Shown here: one piece after another, positions 1-9,569 of the stretch
Layout of the letters: the number at the start of each line of letters is the position of its first letter
Numbering within the stretch: position 1 is the stretch's first letter
From: Verrucomicrobiota bacterium
Lineage (GTDB): Bacteria > Verrucomicrobiota > Verrucomicrobiia > Verrucomicrobiales > Akkermansiaceae
Assembly (NCBI GenBank): GCA_026397725.1
Contig: JAPLUI010000326.1
Location: 1 to 47,254, forward strand
DNA: 47,254 bases
Direction: 5' to 3'
Translations under genes and position numbers: made by a program
Notes under the pieces: model-generated
Databases searched by the model: none
What the model was told of the DNA's origin: nothing
Seen by the model: the letters and a program-made list of their open reading frames with translations, nothing else

Positions 1-453
1 CGGATTTACGGCGTCGGCAAGCCGGATCTGGAGATCGGACGGGACACCTTTGCGGCCCGCGTCGAAAAGGCCCCTAACGGCTGGCAGCAATCATCCATCC
101 AGGCGGCCATGCTGGGATTGACCGATGAAGCCAAGACCATGCTGGTCCAGAACGCGTCGAGCAAGGACGGCGGCAGCCGCTTCCCGGCGTTCTGGGGACC
201 TAACTACGACTGGGTCCCGGACCATTGCCACGGCGGCAACATCCTCAACACGACGCAGACCATGCTGTTGCAGTGCGAGGGAAAGAAGATCCTCCTTTTC
301 CCAGCTTGGCCCAAGGAGTGGAATGTATCTTTCAAACTCCATGCGCCATCTAACACCACAGTGGAGGGCGATCTGCGCGATGGCAAGGTGGTGTCGCTCA
401 AGGTCACGCCGCAGTCCCGCGCGGCGGATGTGGTCAATATGCTGGCGAAATAG
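1..453 (+). CDS. C-terminal part of a large GH95/DUF5703-like secreted glycosidase (5' end outside window)
   Basis: The reading frame is open from the first base of the window to a TAG stop, so about 150 C-terminal residues are present. It contains a stretch with FWGPNYDWVPDHCHGG followed by a small beta-rich tail with LLFPAWPKEW and LKVTPQSR. In GH95-like and DUF5703 proteins of Bacteroidota and Verrucomicrobiota, this kind of tail follows the (alpha/alpha)6 barrel and closes with a Greek-key beta domain; the catalytic acid residues would lie upstream, outside the window. The gene is followed after about 75 bp by five more carbohydrate-active genes on the same strand, so it looks like an early gene of the same operon. 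The family assignment comes from recognised sequence style and not from visible catalytic residues. Fucose or galactose release is possible but unproven. Confidence 0.65.
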   Translation, partial: RIYGVGKPDLEIGRDTFAARVEKAPNGWQQSSIQAAMLGLTDEAKTMLVQNASSKDGGSRFPAFWGPNYDWVPDHCHGGNILNTTQTMLLQCEGKKILLFPAWPKEWNVSFKLHAPSNTTVEGDLRDGKVVSLKVTPQSRAADVVNMLAK

Positions 454-527
454 GAGAGATGAAATCTGAAGGGTTTGGAAGCAAATAAAGTAAATCGATA
501 AAAAACCGATTGATTATGGAGTTAGTC

Positions 528-1478
528 ATGAACAGCGCAAGGACAGGGCATTCCCCAATTCATCTGCATCACCTGGCAACTTCCGCGCTGGCCATGATTG
601 GCATGTTGCTGCCGCTGGCAGGGCTGCGTGCCGCCGAGTGGCATGTCGCCGTCACCGGCAAGGATAGCCAGCGTGGCACGAAGGATGACCCGTTGCGGAC
701 GATCCAGCGCGCGGCCGATCTCGCCCAGCCGGGCGACACCGTCACCGTGCATGCGGGGGTTTACCGCGAGCGCGTCAACCCGCCGCGCGGCGGCGAGTCC
801 GACGCGAAACGCATCATCTATCGGGCGTCACCCGGCGAGAAGGTCGAGATCAAGGGCTCGGAAGTCGTTACAAATTGGAAGAAGGTTCAAAACAACACCT
901 GGAAAGCCACACTGCCTAACACGTTTTTCGGCAAGTTCAACCCCTACAGCGACCTCATCCACGGCGATTGGTATAACAAATCACTGACGAACCATACGGG
1001 CGCCGTTTACCTCAACGATAAATGGCTGAGAGAAACGAAAAGGCTGGAGGATGTGCTGAAACCCGCCGACGACAACATGCTTTGGAATGACACGACCAGA
1101 TTGCCCGTATGGATGAGCGGCAATGTGTTTCTCAAAGGTGCCAAACCCTCCAAACATGAAACCGGGCTGCTGCTCAAGCCGGACTTCGATCCGGCACTCA
1201 ATCTGCTCGAGAAGACCGATGGTCTCTACCTCGAAATCACCGCGGACAATGCCTGGGCCACCGAGCGCACACGCCAGTTGGTGACGACAGAACTGTTAGG
1301 AAAAGCGGTCATCCCCGACCAGGCGTTCGAGAATCCCGATGGCACGCCGCTGCGCATCGACACCGATTACTTCGGCAAGAAACGGAATGAAAAGAATCCG
1401 TTCCCGGGACCGTTTGAAAATCCTGCGGGTGGAAAATTGACGCTCAAAGTTTGGGAAACGAAAAAGATAAGCCAATGA
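528..1478 (+). CDS. Internally deleted right-handed beta-helix (DUF1565-type) protein
   Basis: This 316-residue exported protein begins at ATG 528, chosen because GGAG lies six bases upstream and a signal peptide ending near GLRAAEWHV follows. TTG 510 and ATG 516 are alternatives. The N-terminal half matches the start of secreted beta-helix glycosidases: VAVTGKDSQRGTKDDPLRTI, then a VHAGVYRERVNPP turn. The C-terminal half (GNVFLKGAKPSKHET onward, with PLRIDTDYFGKKRNE) is, as I recall the family, normally the extreme C-terminus of a protein of about 700 residues. The beta-helix coils expected between them, including any active site, are missing, and the join lies near codon 190 (about nt 1085-1115). 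The frame stays open and the stop overlaps the next start (ATGA), so the gene may still be translated and coupled to GH29. It is probably inactive as an enzyme. Confidence 0.7.
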   Translation: MNSARTGHSPIHLHHLATSALAMIGMLLPLAGLRAAEWHVAVTGKDSQRGTKDDPLRTIQRAADLAQPGDTVTVHAGVYRERVNPPRGGESDAKRIIYRASPGEKVEIKGSEVVTNWKKVQNNTWKATLPNTFFGKFNPYSDLIHGDWYNKSLTNHTGAVYLNDKWLRETKRLEDVLKPADDNMLWNDTTRLPVWMSGNVFLKGAKPSKHETGLLLKPDFDPALNLLEKTDGLYLEITADNAWATERTRQLVTTELLGKAVIPDQAFENPDGTPLRIDTDYFGKKRNEKNPFPGPFENPAGGKLTLKVWETKKISQ

Positions 1479-3835
1479 AAAACAATATCAAGCACCTAAC
1501 ATGTGCGGCCATCTGCCTGATGCCGCTGGCGAATTCCCTGGCAGCGGATCCGGCGGCCAAGAGCCCGGCCACATACGAGCCGACGGTTGAGTCTCTCAGG
1601 CAGTCCGAGATCCCTGAATGGTTCATTGACGGCAAGCTGGGCATCTTCATGCATTGGGGACCTGAAAGCATCCCCGGGGTGGCCTCCACCTGGTATGCCC
1701 GGTGGATGTATGAGGAGGGCAGCGAGGGCTACAAGTACCACTGCGCCACCTATGGCCATCCGTCCAAATTCGGCTACAAGGATATCTGCAAGCTCTTCAA
1801 GGCGGAGAAATTCGACCAGGCCCAGGCCGACCGCCTCGTGAAGTTATACAAGCTGGGCGGCGCGCGCTACGTGGTGCCCGTCGCGTCGCACCATGACAAC
1901 TTTGACATGTGGGATTCGAAATTCCAGCCGCGCTGGAATTCGATGGCCACCGCCGGCAAGGACATATGCGGGATGTGGCAGAAGGCCACGGTGGCCAACG
2001 GCCTGCATTTCGGCGTGGCCTCGCATGTCGCCCGGACCTTCCGCTGGCTGCAGACGTCACATGGAGCCGACAAGACCGGCCCGCTGGCCGGTGTGCCGTA
2101 TGATGGCCAGGACCCTGCCTATCAGGACCTCTACGGCGTGCCGTGGAAGAGCACTGATCCGGGCTATGAGGGGCCGCAGGATGTAGGTCCGCCCACCTTC
2201 GAGCAGAATTTCGAGAACCGCATGAAGGACCTGATAGACAGATATCATCCTGATCTCTACTACACCGACGGCGGCCCGCCCTTCAAAGACAAGGGCTACA
2301 AGATCGTCTCGCATCTCTACAACCAGAGTCTCAAGGAACATGGAGGCAAATTGCAGGCCGTGGCCAACTTCAAGGGCGGCTGCCCCATCGGTGCCGAAAA
2401 CTTTGAGTTTGAATTTCCCGCCACCCTGCAGAAGAACATCTGGCAGACGGACAAGACCATGGGTGCCGAATGGTATTGGCTGCGCAACCGCCAAAAGGAT
2501 TACAAGAAGGGCTTTGAAATCGTCCACACCCTCATCGACGTCGTCAGCAAGAATGGCAACCTGCTGCTCAATGTCCCGCTGACCGGAGATGGCGAATTGG
2601 AAGAGGAGGTGATCACCATGCTCAAGGATATGGGGCATGACTTCGATCTCATCGGGGAAGCTGTGTTCTCAACGCGCACCTGGGAGACTTTCGGCGAAGG
2701 CGAAAAAAACTTCAACACCATTTCCAGCGGCACGGCAAAAGACCTCCGCTTCACTCGCAACAAGGCGAACAACATCCTCTATGTCACCGCTCTCGGCTGG
2801 CCCGGCGACGGTGCCGTGATGAAAATCAAGACCCTCAACAAGCACCGCATCGACTTGAAGAGCCTGCAGGGCATGACGCTGTTAGGGTCTACGGAGAAAC
2901 TGACCTACCGCCAGGATGCCGATTCCCTGCAAATCAAACTGCCGTCCAAGGAGCCCTATCCATGCAGCGCCTACCCGATCAAACTGACGTTCTCCGGTAC
3001 CATCCCCAAGCTCAACGCGGCGGCCAAACTGCTGTGGCAAGCACAGGCCCGCGACCTGTCAGGCTCTGCAGACCGATCTGCCTATGGCCTAACAACTGAC
3101 GGTGGCGTGTTGCTTCTCGACGTGCCCGCCGCCAGTGACGCCGCCAAGGCCGGCCTGCAAAAGGACGATGTGGTCGTCGCCTGCAATGGCAAGGAGGTCA
3201 TGACCGTCGCGGACATCCGCGCCATGCAGGATCAGGCGGCCGGCCGGAAATTGTCCCTATCAATCAATCGGCTGCGGAAACCGCTGCCGATTGATCTGAC
3301 AAACTACACCTATGTTGTCATGGAGACTCTGGCCGATACCGGGTTCAAGGAAGTGCCGGTGGCGACGGCAGTTGTGCCAGCCAAGGTTTCATCCGGCGGA
3401 CCACGGACCGTGGACGGCCCTCTTGAAGCGCTTGTTGATGGCAAGGTGGGCAAGGGCGGCAATCCGATCTTTCAGAACGGTGTGACGGACGGTGCCTACA
3501 AGCTTGACCTGGGCGAGTCGAGACGTGTTGCCCGGATCAACACCTTCTCGTCCACCGGGCGGAACCGTGCCAAACAGAATTACATTCTTTACGGCAGCAA
3601 TGCCGCCGCCGATCCTGGCTGGAACGTTGCAGACGCGGCAGTATTCACGCCAGTCATGGCGGTTGATACCCGCGAGGCTGAGCCGCAGGAATTCGAGGTG
3701 ACCAGCGTTCGCCGCAGTGACGGCAAGCCGCTGGGTACTTACCGCTGGCTGGTCTGGGCGGTGTCGCCCATCACCGGAGAAATCGGCGGGGAAAACTCCG
3801 CCTATCAGGAACTGCAGGTGATTCCGGGGCGGTAA
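1475..3835 (+). CDS. Secreted GH29 alpha-L-fucosidase with C-terminal PDZ and discoidin-like domains
   Basis: The protein has about 786 residues from ATG 1475, which overlaps the previous stop; a TTG at 1451 is less likely because a clean signal peptide (MKNNIKHL...NSLAA) starts at 1475. Residues of about 40-440 form a GH29 retaining alpha-L-fucosidase barrel. GIFMHWGPESIPG is near the start, HHDNFDMW gives the substrate-binding His139 and His140, and LYYTDGG contains Asp265, the expected nucleophile. A small beta domain follows. Residues of about 520-618 are a PDZ domain (GVLLLDVP...AAKAGLQKDDVVVACNGKEV), and about 628-786 form an F5/8-type (discoidin-like) domain with LVDGKV and YRWLVWAV. 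This tail is not normal for GH29 and recurs in the next gene. It probably releases terminal fucose outside the cytoplasm. Confidence 0.88.
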   Translation: MKNNIKHLTCAAICLMPLANSLAADPAAKSPATYEPTVESLRQSEIPEWFIDGKLGIFMHWGPESIPGVASTWYARWMYEEGSEGYKYHCATYGHPSKFGYKDICKLFKAEKFDQAQADRLVKLYKLGGARYVVPVASHHDNFDMWDSKFQPRWNSMATAGKDICGMWQKATVANGLHFGVASHVARTFRWLQTSHGADKTGPLAGVPYDGQDPAYQDLYGVPWKSTDPGYEGPQDVGPPTFEQNFENRMKDLIDRYHPDLYYTDGGPPFKDKGYKIVSHLYNQSLKEHGGKLQAVANFKGGCPIGAENFEFEFPATLQKNIWQTDKTMGAEWYWLRNRQKDYKKGFEIVHTLIDVVSKNGNLLLNVPLTGDGELEEEVITMLKDMGHDFDLIGEAVFSTRTWETFGEGEKNFNTISSGTAKDLRFTRNKANNILYVTALGWPGDGAVMKIKTLNKHRIDLKSLQGMTLLGSTEKLTYRQDADSLQIKLPSKEPYPCSAYPIKLTFSGTIPKLNAAAKLLWQAQARDLSGSADRSAYGLTTDGGVLLLDVPAASDAAKAGLQKDDVVVACNGKEVMTVADIRAMQDQAAGRKLSLSINRLRKPLPIDLTNYTYVVMETLADTGFKEVPVATAVVPAKVSSGGPRTVDGPLEALVDGKVGKGGNPIFQNGVTDGAYKLDLGESRRVARINTFSSTGRNRAKQNYILYGSNAAADPGWNVADAAVFTPVMAVDTREAEPQEFEVTSVRRSDGKPLGTYRWLVWAVSPITGEIGGENSAYQELQVIPGR

Positions 3836-3879
3836 GTGCAAACTTTTAGACAAATAAACAGTATCCAATCAAGGTATTT

Positions 3880-6816
3880 ATGAAAATGATTCTATCGAGC
3901 GTTGTGTTGTTGAGTGTGTGTTCATTGGCGTCGGCGGAAATGCCGGGGGCCAAGTTGTTTGTGGCCCCGAATGGGCAGGATGCCAATCCGGGCACGCTGG
4001 ACCAGCCGTTTGCGACCTTGCAGCGGGCGCAACAGGCCGCACGCAAAGTGGCGGGGCGCGAGGCCGTGACGGTGATGATGAGGGAAGGAACGTATTACCT
4101 GCCGGAAACCCTGGTCCTAACCGCCGAGGATTCCGGCAGCCAGGCCGCCCCGATCATCTATCAGGCTTATGAGCAGGAGCAAGCGGTGATCAGCGGCGGC
4201 ATCCGGATGCGCAATCTCAAGTGGGAACCGTACCAGGACGGGATCATGCAGGCGAAGATGCCCGCGGGTTTCACCACCGACCAGTTGTTCGCCAATGGCG
4301 AACGCCAACCGATGGCGCGTTATCCGGATTTTGATCCCAAGGAACGCCACTTCAACGGCTGGTCGAAGGATGCGTTCGGGCCGGAGCGGGCGGCGCGATG
4401 GAAAGATCCTGCCGGCGGGTTCATCCATGCCCTGCACGGAAACGAATGGGGCGGCATGCATTATGTCATCACCGGCAAGGGGCCTGATAACAAGATCACC
4501 TACGAGGGCGGGTGGCAGAATAATCGCACGTCGAGCATGCACGATATCCGTTTCGTTGAGAATGTTTTCGAGGAACTGGATGCGCCGGGCGAGTGGTTCC
4601 TGAATTCCAGGCAGAACATGCTCTATTTCTATCCGCCGGCAGGATTGGATCTGGCCACGGCGACCATCGAGGCGGTCCGCTTGAAGCACCTGATTGAGCT
4701 GCGCGGCACGGAACAGGCACCGGTCAGGTTCGTGTGCTTCAAAGGGCTGACCTTCCGCCACGCCATGCGGACATTCATGGAGAACAAGGAGCCGCTGGTG
4801 CGCAGCGACTGGACCACGTACCGCGGCGGGGCCTTGTTCCTCACGGGCACGGAAGACTGCGCGATAGAGGACTGTTTCATCGACCAGGTCGGCGGAAATG
4901 CTGTGTTTGTGAATCATTACAACCGCAGGGTTACGGTTCGCGGCTGCCACATTGCCAAGGTCGGCGCCAACGGCGTGGCGTTTGTCGGTGATCGCGATGC
5001 GGCCAGGGTGCCTCGTGACTGGAATGACAAATCCCAGTCGCTGGCGAAACTCGACCGCACGCCAGGGCCGAAGACTGCGAACTACCCGGCTGATTGCCTG
5101 GTGGACGATTGCCTGGTTTATCTCTCGGGTCGCGTGGAAAAGCAGACCGCGCCGGTGCAGATTGAGTTGGCGCAGGGCATCACTGTGCGTCACTGTTCCC
5201 TTTATGATGTGCCGCGGGCCGGTATCAATATAGGTGATGGCTGCTGGGGAGGCCACGTGATCGAGTTCTGTGATGTCTTCGATACGGTCAAGGAAACCGG
5301 CGATCATGGCTCATTCAATTCCTGGGGGCGTGATCGTTTCTGGGGGCTGGATGGTTTGAATCTGAATGATGACAAGACCTGGGAGACGGAAAAGGCGGTG
5401 GTGCTCCTGGACGCGGTCAAAACGACCATCCTGCGCAACAATCGCTGGCGTTGCGACCGCGGTTGGGACATTGATCTCGATGACGGCTCCAGCAATTACC
5501 ATATTTACAACAACCTCTGCCTGAACGGTGGTCTGAAAAACCGGGAAGGATTCTACCGCGTGGTGGAAAACAATATCATGATCAACGGATTTCACCCGCA
5601 TTGCTGGTATAAGCACAGCGAGGACATTGTCCGCCGCAACATCATGTTAGCCGATCAGTATTTTCCGGCCGGCGGAATGCCGGATACGCCGTGGGGCAGG
5701 GAGATTGACCACAACCTGGTGAACCGCGACGGTGTTGCGGATCCTGAACCCGCCGTGAAGTTGGCCAAGGAATCCCGACGCGATGAGCACTCGATCATGG
5801 CCCACGCGATGTTTATCGATCCTGCCAATGGCGACTTCCGGGTGGCCGATGGATCACCGGCGCTGAAGCTTGGATTTGTGAATTTCCCGATGGATCAGTT
5901 CGGCGTGCAGAAGCCGGAACTCAAGGCTATTGCCCGCACCCCGCCAATGCCTAACATCGGAAATGCCGGCAGGCCTGCCAAGATGGAGCCTGCCGCCATC
6001 CGGGCGAGCTTCATCCTGCAGGTCAAGGCCCGTGACATTTCGGGGCTGGGTGATCGCTCGGCCTTTGGATTGCCGGATGAGACGGGTGTCCTCATTCTTG
6101 ATGTCCCGGCAGGCAGTCCTGCCGCCAAAGCCGGTCTTCAGAAGGAAGATGTGATTCGTTCCTGCAATGATCAGCCGGTCAAGACTGTGGAGGTCTTGCA
6201 GAAGATTCGAGATATGGCTGCCGGCAAAAAACTGACGCTTTCGATCATGCGTAAACAGGGTCAGATAAAAGTTGAATTGAGCGAATACGCGTATGTCGTC
6301 ACAGAGACTGCGGGAAATCCCAAGTTCGATACTGTGCCACTGGCTCAGGATTCAGCCGTGTTGCCCGCTATAGTATCTTCCGGCGGAGCATCCACCAACA
6401 ACGATCCGATCGATTCGCTGACCGATGGCAAGGTCGCCAACAGCTATGGCCCGGTTTTTGCCAACGGGGTTGAAGGCGGTATGTACAAGCTTGACCTGGC
6501 TGCGGTAAAGAGCATCGCGCAGGTAAACACGTTCTCGGCGCTTGACGTGCGTTCACAGCAGAACTTTGTACTCTATGGAAGCGGTGCGAAGTCCGATCCG
6601 GGCTGGAAAGTCAACGATTCAAAGATTTTCACACCGGTTATTTCAGTCGACACCAGGCAGGAGGTGCCTGCCGCCTTCGAGGCCACCAGCATCCGCTGCA
6701 GCGGTGGCAAGCCGCTGGGCACTTATCGCTGGCTGGTCTGGGTGGTTTTCCCGGTTACCCAGGGTAATGCCGAGAATACGGCATTCCAGGAGTTGCAGGT
6801 GCTCCCCGCGAAGTGA
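3880..6816 (+). CDS. Secreted GH141-like right-handed beta-helix glycosidase with PDZ and discoidin-like tail
   Basis: This 978-residue protein starts at ATG 3880 with AAGG about six bases upstream and a short signal peptide (MKMILSSVVLLSVCSLASA). After KLFVAPNGQDANPGT, residues of about 22-690 form a right-handed parallel beta-helix. They include GGALFLTGTEDCAIEDC, WGRDRFWGLDG and a CDRGWDIDLDDGSSNYHIYN segment, in the style of GH141 (alpha-L-fucosidase or xylanase) and related beta-helix glycosidases. Residues of about 711-805 are a PDZ domain (GVLILDVPAGSPAAKAGLQK) and about 820-978 a discoidin-like domain ending FQELQVLPAK. The last 270 residues are clearly homologous to the tail of the GH29 neighbour although the catalytic parts are unrelated. 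Its position between fucosidase and rhamnosidases supports a role on a deoxysugar-rich polysaccharide. The exact substrate is not visible. Confidence 0.78.
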   Translation: MKMILSSVVLLSVCSLASAEMPGAKLFVAPNGQDANPGTLDQPFATLQRAQQAARKVAGREAVTVMMREGTYYLPETLVLTAEDSGSQAAPIIYQAYEQEQAVISGGIRMRNLKWEPYQDGIMQAKMPAGFTTDQLFANGERQPMARYPDFDPKERHFNGWSKDAFGPERAARWKDPAGGFIHALHGNEWGGMHYVITGKGPDNKITYEGGWQNNRTSSMHDIRFVENVFEELDAPGEWFLNSRQNMLYFYPPAGLDLATATIEAVRLKHLIELRGTEQAPVRFVCFKGLTFRHAMRTFMENKEPLVRSDWTTYRGGALFLTGTEDCAIEDCFIDQVGGNAVFVNHYNRRVTVRGCHIAKVGANGVAFVGDRDAARVPRDWNDKSQSLAKLDRTPGPKTANYPADCLVDDCLVYLSGRVEKQTAPVQIELAQGITVRHCSLYDVPRAGINIGDGCWGGHVIEFCDVFDTVKETGDHGSFNSWGRDRFWGLDGLNLNDDKTWETEKAVVLLDAVKTTILRNNRWRCDRGWDIDLDDGSSNYHIYNNLCLNGGLKNREGFYRVVENNIMINGFHPHCWYKHSEDIVRRNIMLADQYFPAGGMPDTPWGREIDHNLVNRDGVADPEPAVKLAKESRRDEHSIMAHAMFIDPANGDFRVADGSPALKLGFVNFPMDQFGVQKPELKAIARTPPMPNIGNAGRPAKMEPAAIRASFILQVKARDISGLGDRSAFGLPDETGVLILDVPAGSPAAKAGLQKEDVIRSCNDQPVKTVEVLQKIRDMAAGKKLTLSIMRKQGQIKVELSEYAYVVTETAGNPKFDTVPLAQDSAVLPAIVSSGGASTNNDPIDSLTDGKVANSYGPVFANGVEGGMYKLDLAAVKSIAQVNTFSALDVRSQQNFVLYGSGAKSDPGWKVNDSKIFTPVISVDTRQEVPAAFEATSIRCSGGKPLGTYRWLVWVVFPVTQGNAENTAFQELQVLPAK

Positions 6817-6888
6817 GCCGAAGCCATGCCGGCAGCATTGCCGATTGGGGTTCCGTCAGGCATTCCGCTTGCCACCGATAATAAACAA

Positions 6889-9549
6889 ATGAACAGACAT
6901 ATATCACGAATCGCCATGGTGCTGTTGTCCTGCCTTGCCGCCTCTTCCGCCGCCGACCTGTCAAAGCTGCGCTGCGAGTACCGCGACAACCCGCTCGGCA
7001 TCGACGCGGAGAAGCCGCTGCTGTCGTGGGTGATGGAGGACGGAGGTCAGAGGGCGGAGAACAGAGGACAGCAACAAAGCGCCTATCAGGTGTTGGTCGC
7101 TGCGACCCCGGAGTTGCTCGCCAAGGACCAGGGCGACCTGTGGGACAGCAAGAAGGTGGAGTCCGACCAGAGCATCCAGGTGGAGTATGCCGGAAGGCCG
7201 TTGGAACCGCGGATGGTTTGCCACTGGAAGGTGCGAATATGGGCCAAGGACGGCAGGGTGTCGGCTTGGAGCAAGCCGGCCGGCTGGTCGATGGGCCTGT
7301 TAAAGCCCGATGATTGGCAGGCGAAGTGGGTCAAGGCGGGTGGCGACACGTCGCCGTGGCTGCGCAAGGAGTTCACCCTAACAGCCGTGCCGGAGCGGGC
7401 GATGGCCTTTGTGAATGTGAAGGGTTACTATGAATTGTATGTGAACGGCAAAAAGGTGAGCGACGATGTGCTCGCCCCGGCAGTGACGCAAGACAAGAAA
7501 CGCTCGCTTTACACCACCTATGACATCAGCAAATACCTGCGCGCCGGATCTAACTGCGTTGGCCTGTGGCTGGGCAGAGGGTGGATCAAGACCGGCGCGA
7601 TCGCCCGGGTCCAACTCGACATGGCTGTCGGCGGTCAGCGCGTGGTGGTGGGGACTGACGCCACTTGGACCAGCATGGCCAGCACCCATGAATTGCGTGG
7701 TCCATGGGAGTGGAGCAACATGGGCGGAGAAACCATCGACGCCCGCAAAGAGATTGCCGGTTGGAACGAGGTCGGCTGCTTGACCGGCGCCTGGCTGCCG
7801 GTTGCGGTGGTCGCCTCACCCGAGGGCGTGGCCACGGCACAGGCATGCCCTCCTAACAAGATCAACAAGGTCATCCCCATGACGGCCTGCACCAACAAGG
7901 GCGCTAACATCTGGGAACTGGATTTCGGCACCAACCTGACCGGGTGGTTGCGGTTACATCTGCCGAAGTTGGCCGCCGGCCAGCACCTGACAATCTCCTA
8001 TGCCGACAAACCGGGCCAGACGTTCCAACAGGTTGATGAATACATCTCGGCCGGCAAGCCCGCAGAGGTGTTCTGTTCGAAGTTCAACTATCACGGCTTC
8101 CGTTATGCCATCGTGGACGGGCTGGCCGACAAGCCCGCGCCGGGTGACGCCGAGGCGTTGCTGATCGAATCGGATCTCGATCCGGTCGGGAACTTCGAGT
8201 GTTCCAACGACCTGTTCAACCGCATCCACCAGCTCAACCTGTGGACGATCCGCTGCCTCAGCCTGGGCGGTTACATGGTGGATTGTCCGCACCGCGAACG
8301 CTTGGGCTATGGTGACGGCCAGACCTCGCTTGACACGCAAATCATGAACCGCAACGCCCCGGCATTTTACGCCAAGTGGACGATCGACTGGTTGGACGCG
8401 CAAGACCCAGGCACCGGACAATTCCCCCATACCGCGCCGTTCGTGATTCCCTCCTGGGGCGGACCGGGATGGGGTGGCATCGCCGGCGTGTTGCCGTGGA
8501 AGAATTTCCTCTATTACGGCGACCTGCGGTTGTTAGAGCACTGCTACGGGCCGATGCGTCGTTACTCCGAGTTCCTGGATGGCCAATGCAAGGACGGCGT
8601 GCTGCGGCAAACAGGCGAGCAGGGGCAGTTTCTCGGCGACTGGGTTCCGCCCGAGCGGGGCATGGATACCCAGAACTGGCCGGGTCAAACGGCCTGCGAA
8701 CTTTTCAACAACGGCTATCGCGTATATTTGTGGCAAATCCTTGAACGCAGCGCCCGCTTTCTCGGCAAGACCAAGGACGCGGACGACTATGCGGCCAGGA
8801 TCCAGAAAATCAGGCCACTCATCCATGCCGCCTTCTACGATCCACAAAAGCAACTCTATGTCATTGATGAGCAGGCCTATCAGGTCATGCCGCTGCTGGC
8901 CGGCATCGTCCCTGATGCCTTGGTTGGTACCGTGCAAAAGAAACTCGAAGACCTCATCCTGGTGAAGAGCAATGGGCACCTTGATACCGGCATGCTCGGC
9001 ACCTATTTTCTCATTCAATACCTGCAGGAAGCCGGGCGCAATGATCTGCTCTACACCATCTTCAACCAGCAAACCTATCCGGGATGGGGTTACATGCTGG
9101 CGCAGGGAGCAACTACCATGTGGGAGCAGTGGAACGGCTATTACTCCCATATCCACTCGTGCTTTGCTAGCCCGGGAAGCTGGTTCTATCAGGGCCTGGC
9201 CGGCATCCGCTCAGATGAATCCGGCCCGGGATTCAGGAAGATCATCATCAAGCCCGCCATCGTCGGTGATCTCACATGGGTGAAGTGCGGTTATGAATCG
9301 ATCCACGGGAAGATCATCAGTAACTGGCAGCGCGATGGCGACAAACTGACCATGGATGTCACCATCCCCGCCAACACCACCGCCACCGTGCATGTCCCGG
9401 CCAAGGATGAAGCGGATGTCACCGAGTCCGGCAAACCTGCATCGAAAGCCGACGGCGTGACATTCTTGCGCATGGAACACAATGCCGCCGTCTATGCCGT
9501 CGGTTCCGGCACCTATCGGTTCCAAGCAACCCTCAAGTCATTGAAATGA
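6889..9549 (+). CDS. Secreted GH78 alpha-L-rhamnosidase, first of a tandem pair
   Basis: The protein has about 886 residues. ATG 6889 is chosen because a signal peptide (MNRHISRIAMVLLSCLAASSA) starts there; an in-frame ATG at 6826 would add 21 residues without export character. The N-terminal beta domains begin LRCEYRDNPLGI, the classic opening of bacterial GH78 enzymes. The (alpha/alpha)6 catalytic region carries DCPHRERLGYGDGQ, where Glu470 matches the general acid of the family's CPQRxERLGW motif, and TTMWEQW, where Glu746 matches the general base. A C-terminal beta sandwich closes the protein. The enzyme would hydrolyse terminal alpha-L-rhamnose by inversion. The stop overlaps an ATG of the following paralogue (ATGA at 9546). 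Nucleotide identity with that paralogue is very high at both ends and lower in the middle. Confidence 0.9.
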   Translation: MNRHISRIAMVLLSCLAASSAADLSKLRCEYRDNPLGIDAEKPLLSWVMEDGGQRAENRGQQQSAYQVLVAATPELLAKDQGDLWDSKKVESDQSIQVEYAGRPLEPRMVCHWKVRIWAKDGRVSAWSKPAGWSMGLLKPDDWQAKWVKAGGDTSPWLRKEFTLTAVPERAMAFVNVKGYYELYVNGKKVSDDVLAPAVTQDKKRSLYTTYDISKYLRAGSNCVGLWLGRGWIKTGAIARVQLDMAVGGQRVVVGTDATWTSMASTHELRGPWEWSNMGGETIDARKEIAGWNEVGCLTGAWLPVAVVASPEGVATAQACPPNKINKVIPMTACTNKGANIWELDFGTNLTGWLRLHLPKLAAGQHLTISYADKPGQTFQQVDEYISAGKPAEVFCSKFNYHGFRYAIVDGLADKPAPGDAEALLIESDLDPVGNFECSNDLFNRIHQLNLWTIRCLSLGGYMVDCPHRERLGYGDGQTSLDTQIMNRNAPAFYAKWTIDWLDAQDPGTGQFPHTAPFVIPSWGGPGWGGIAGVLPWKNFLYYGDLRLLEHCYGPMRRYSEFLDGQCKDGVLRQTGEQGQFLGDWVPPERGMDTQNWPGQTACELFNNGYRVYLWQILERSARFLGKTKDADDYAARIQKIRPLIHAAFYDPQKQLYVIDEQAYQVMPLLAGIVPDALVGTVQKKLEDLILVKSNGHLDTGMLGTYFLIQYLQEAGRNDLLYTIFNQQTYPGWGYMLAQGATTMWEQWNGYYSHIHSCFASPGSWFYQGLAGIRSDESGPGFRKIIIKPAIVGDLTWVKCGYESIHGKIISNWQRDGDKLTMDVTIPANTTATVHVPAKDEADVTESGKPASKADGVTFLRMEHNAAVYAVGSGTYRFQATLKSLK

Positions 9550-9569
9550 AACTAACACGGAGAATCCAA

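Noticed and set aside
4117..5307. A 396-codon minus-strand open frame within the GH141-like gene
   Set aside because: Shadow frame; no signal peptide, motif or ribosome-binding site, and the plus-strand gene is well supported.
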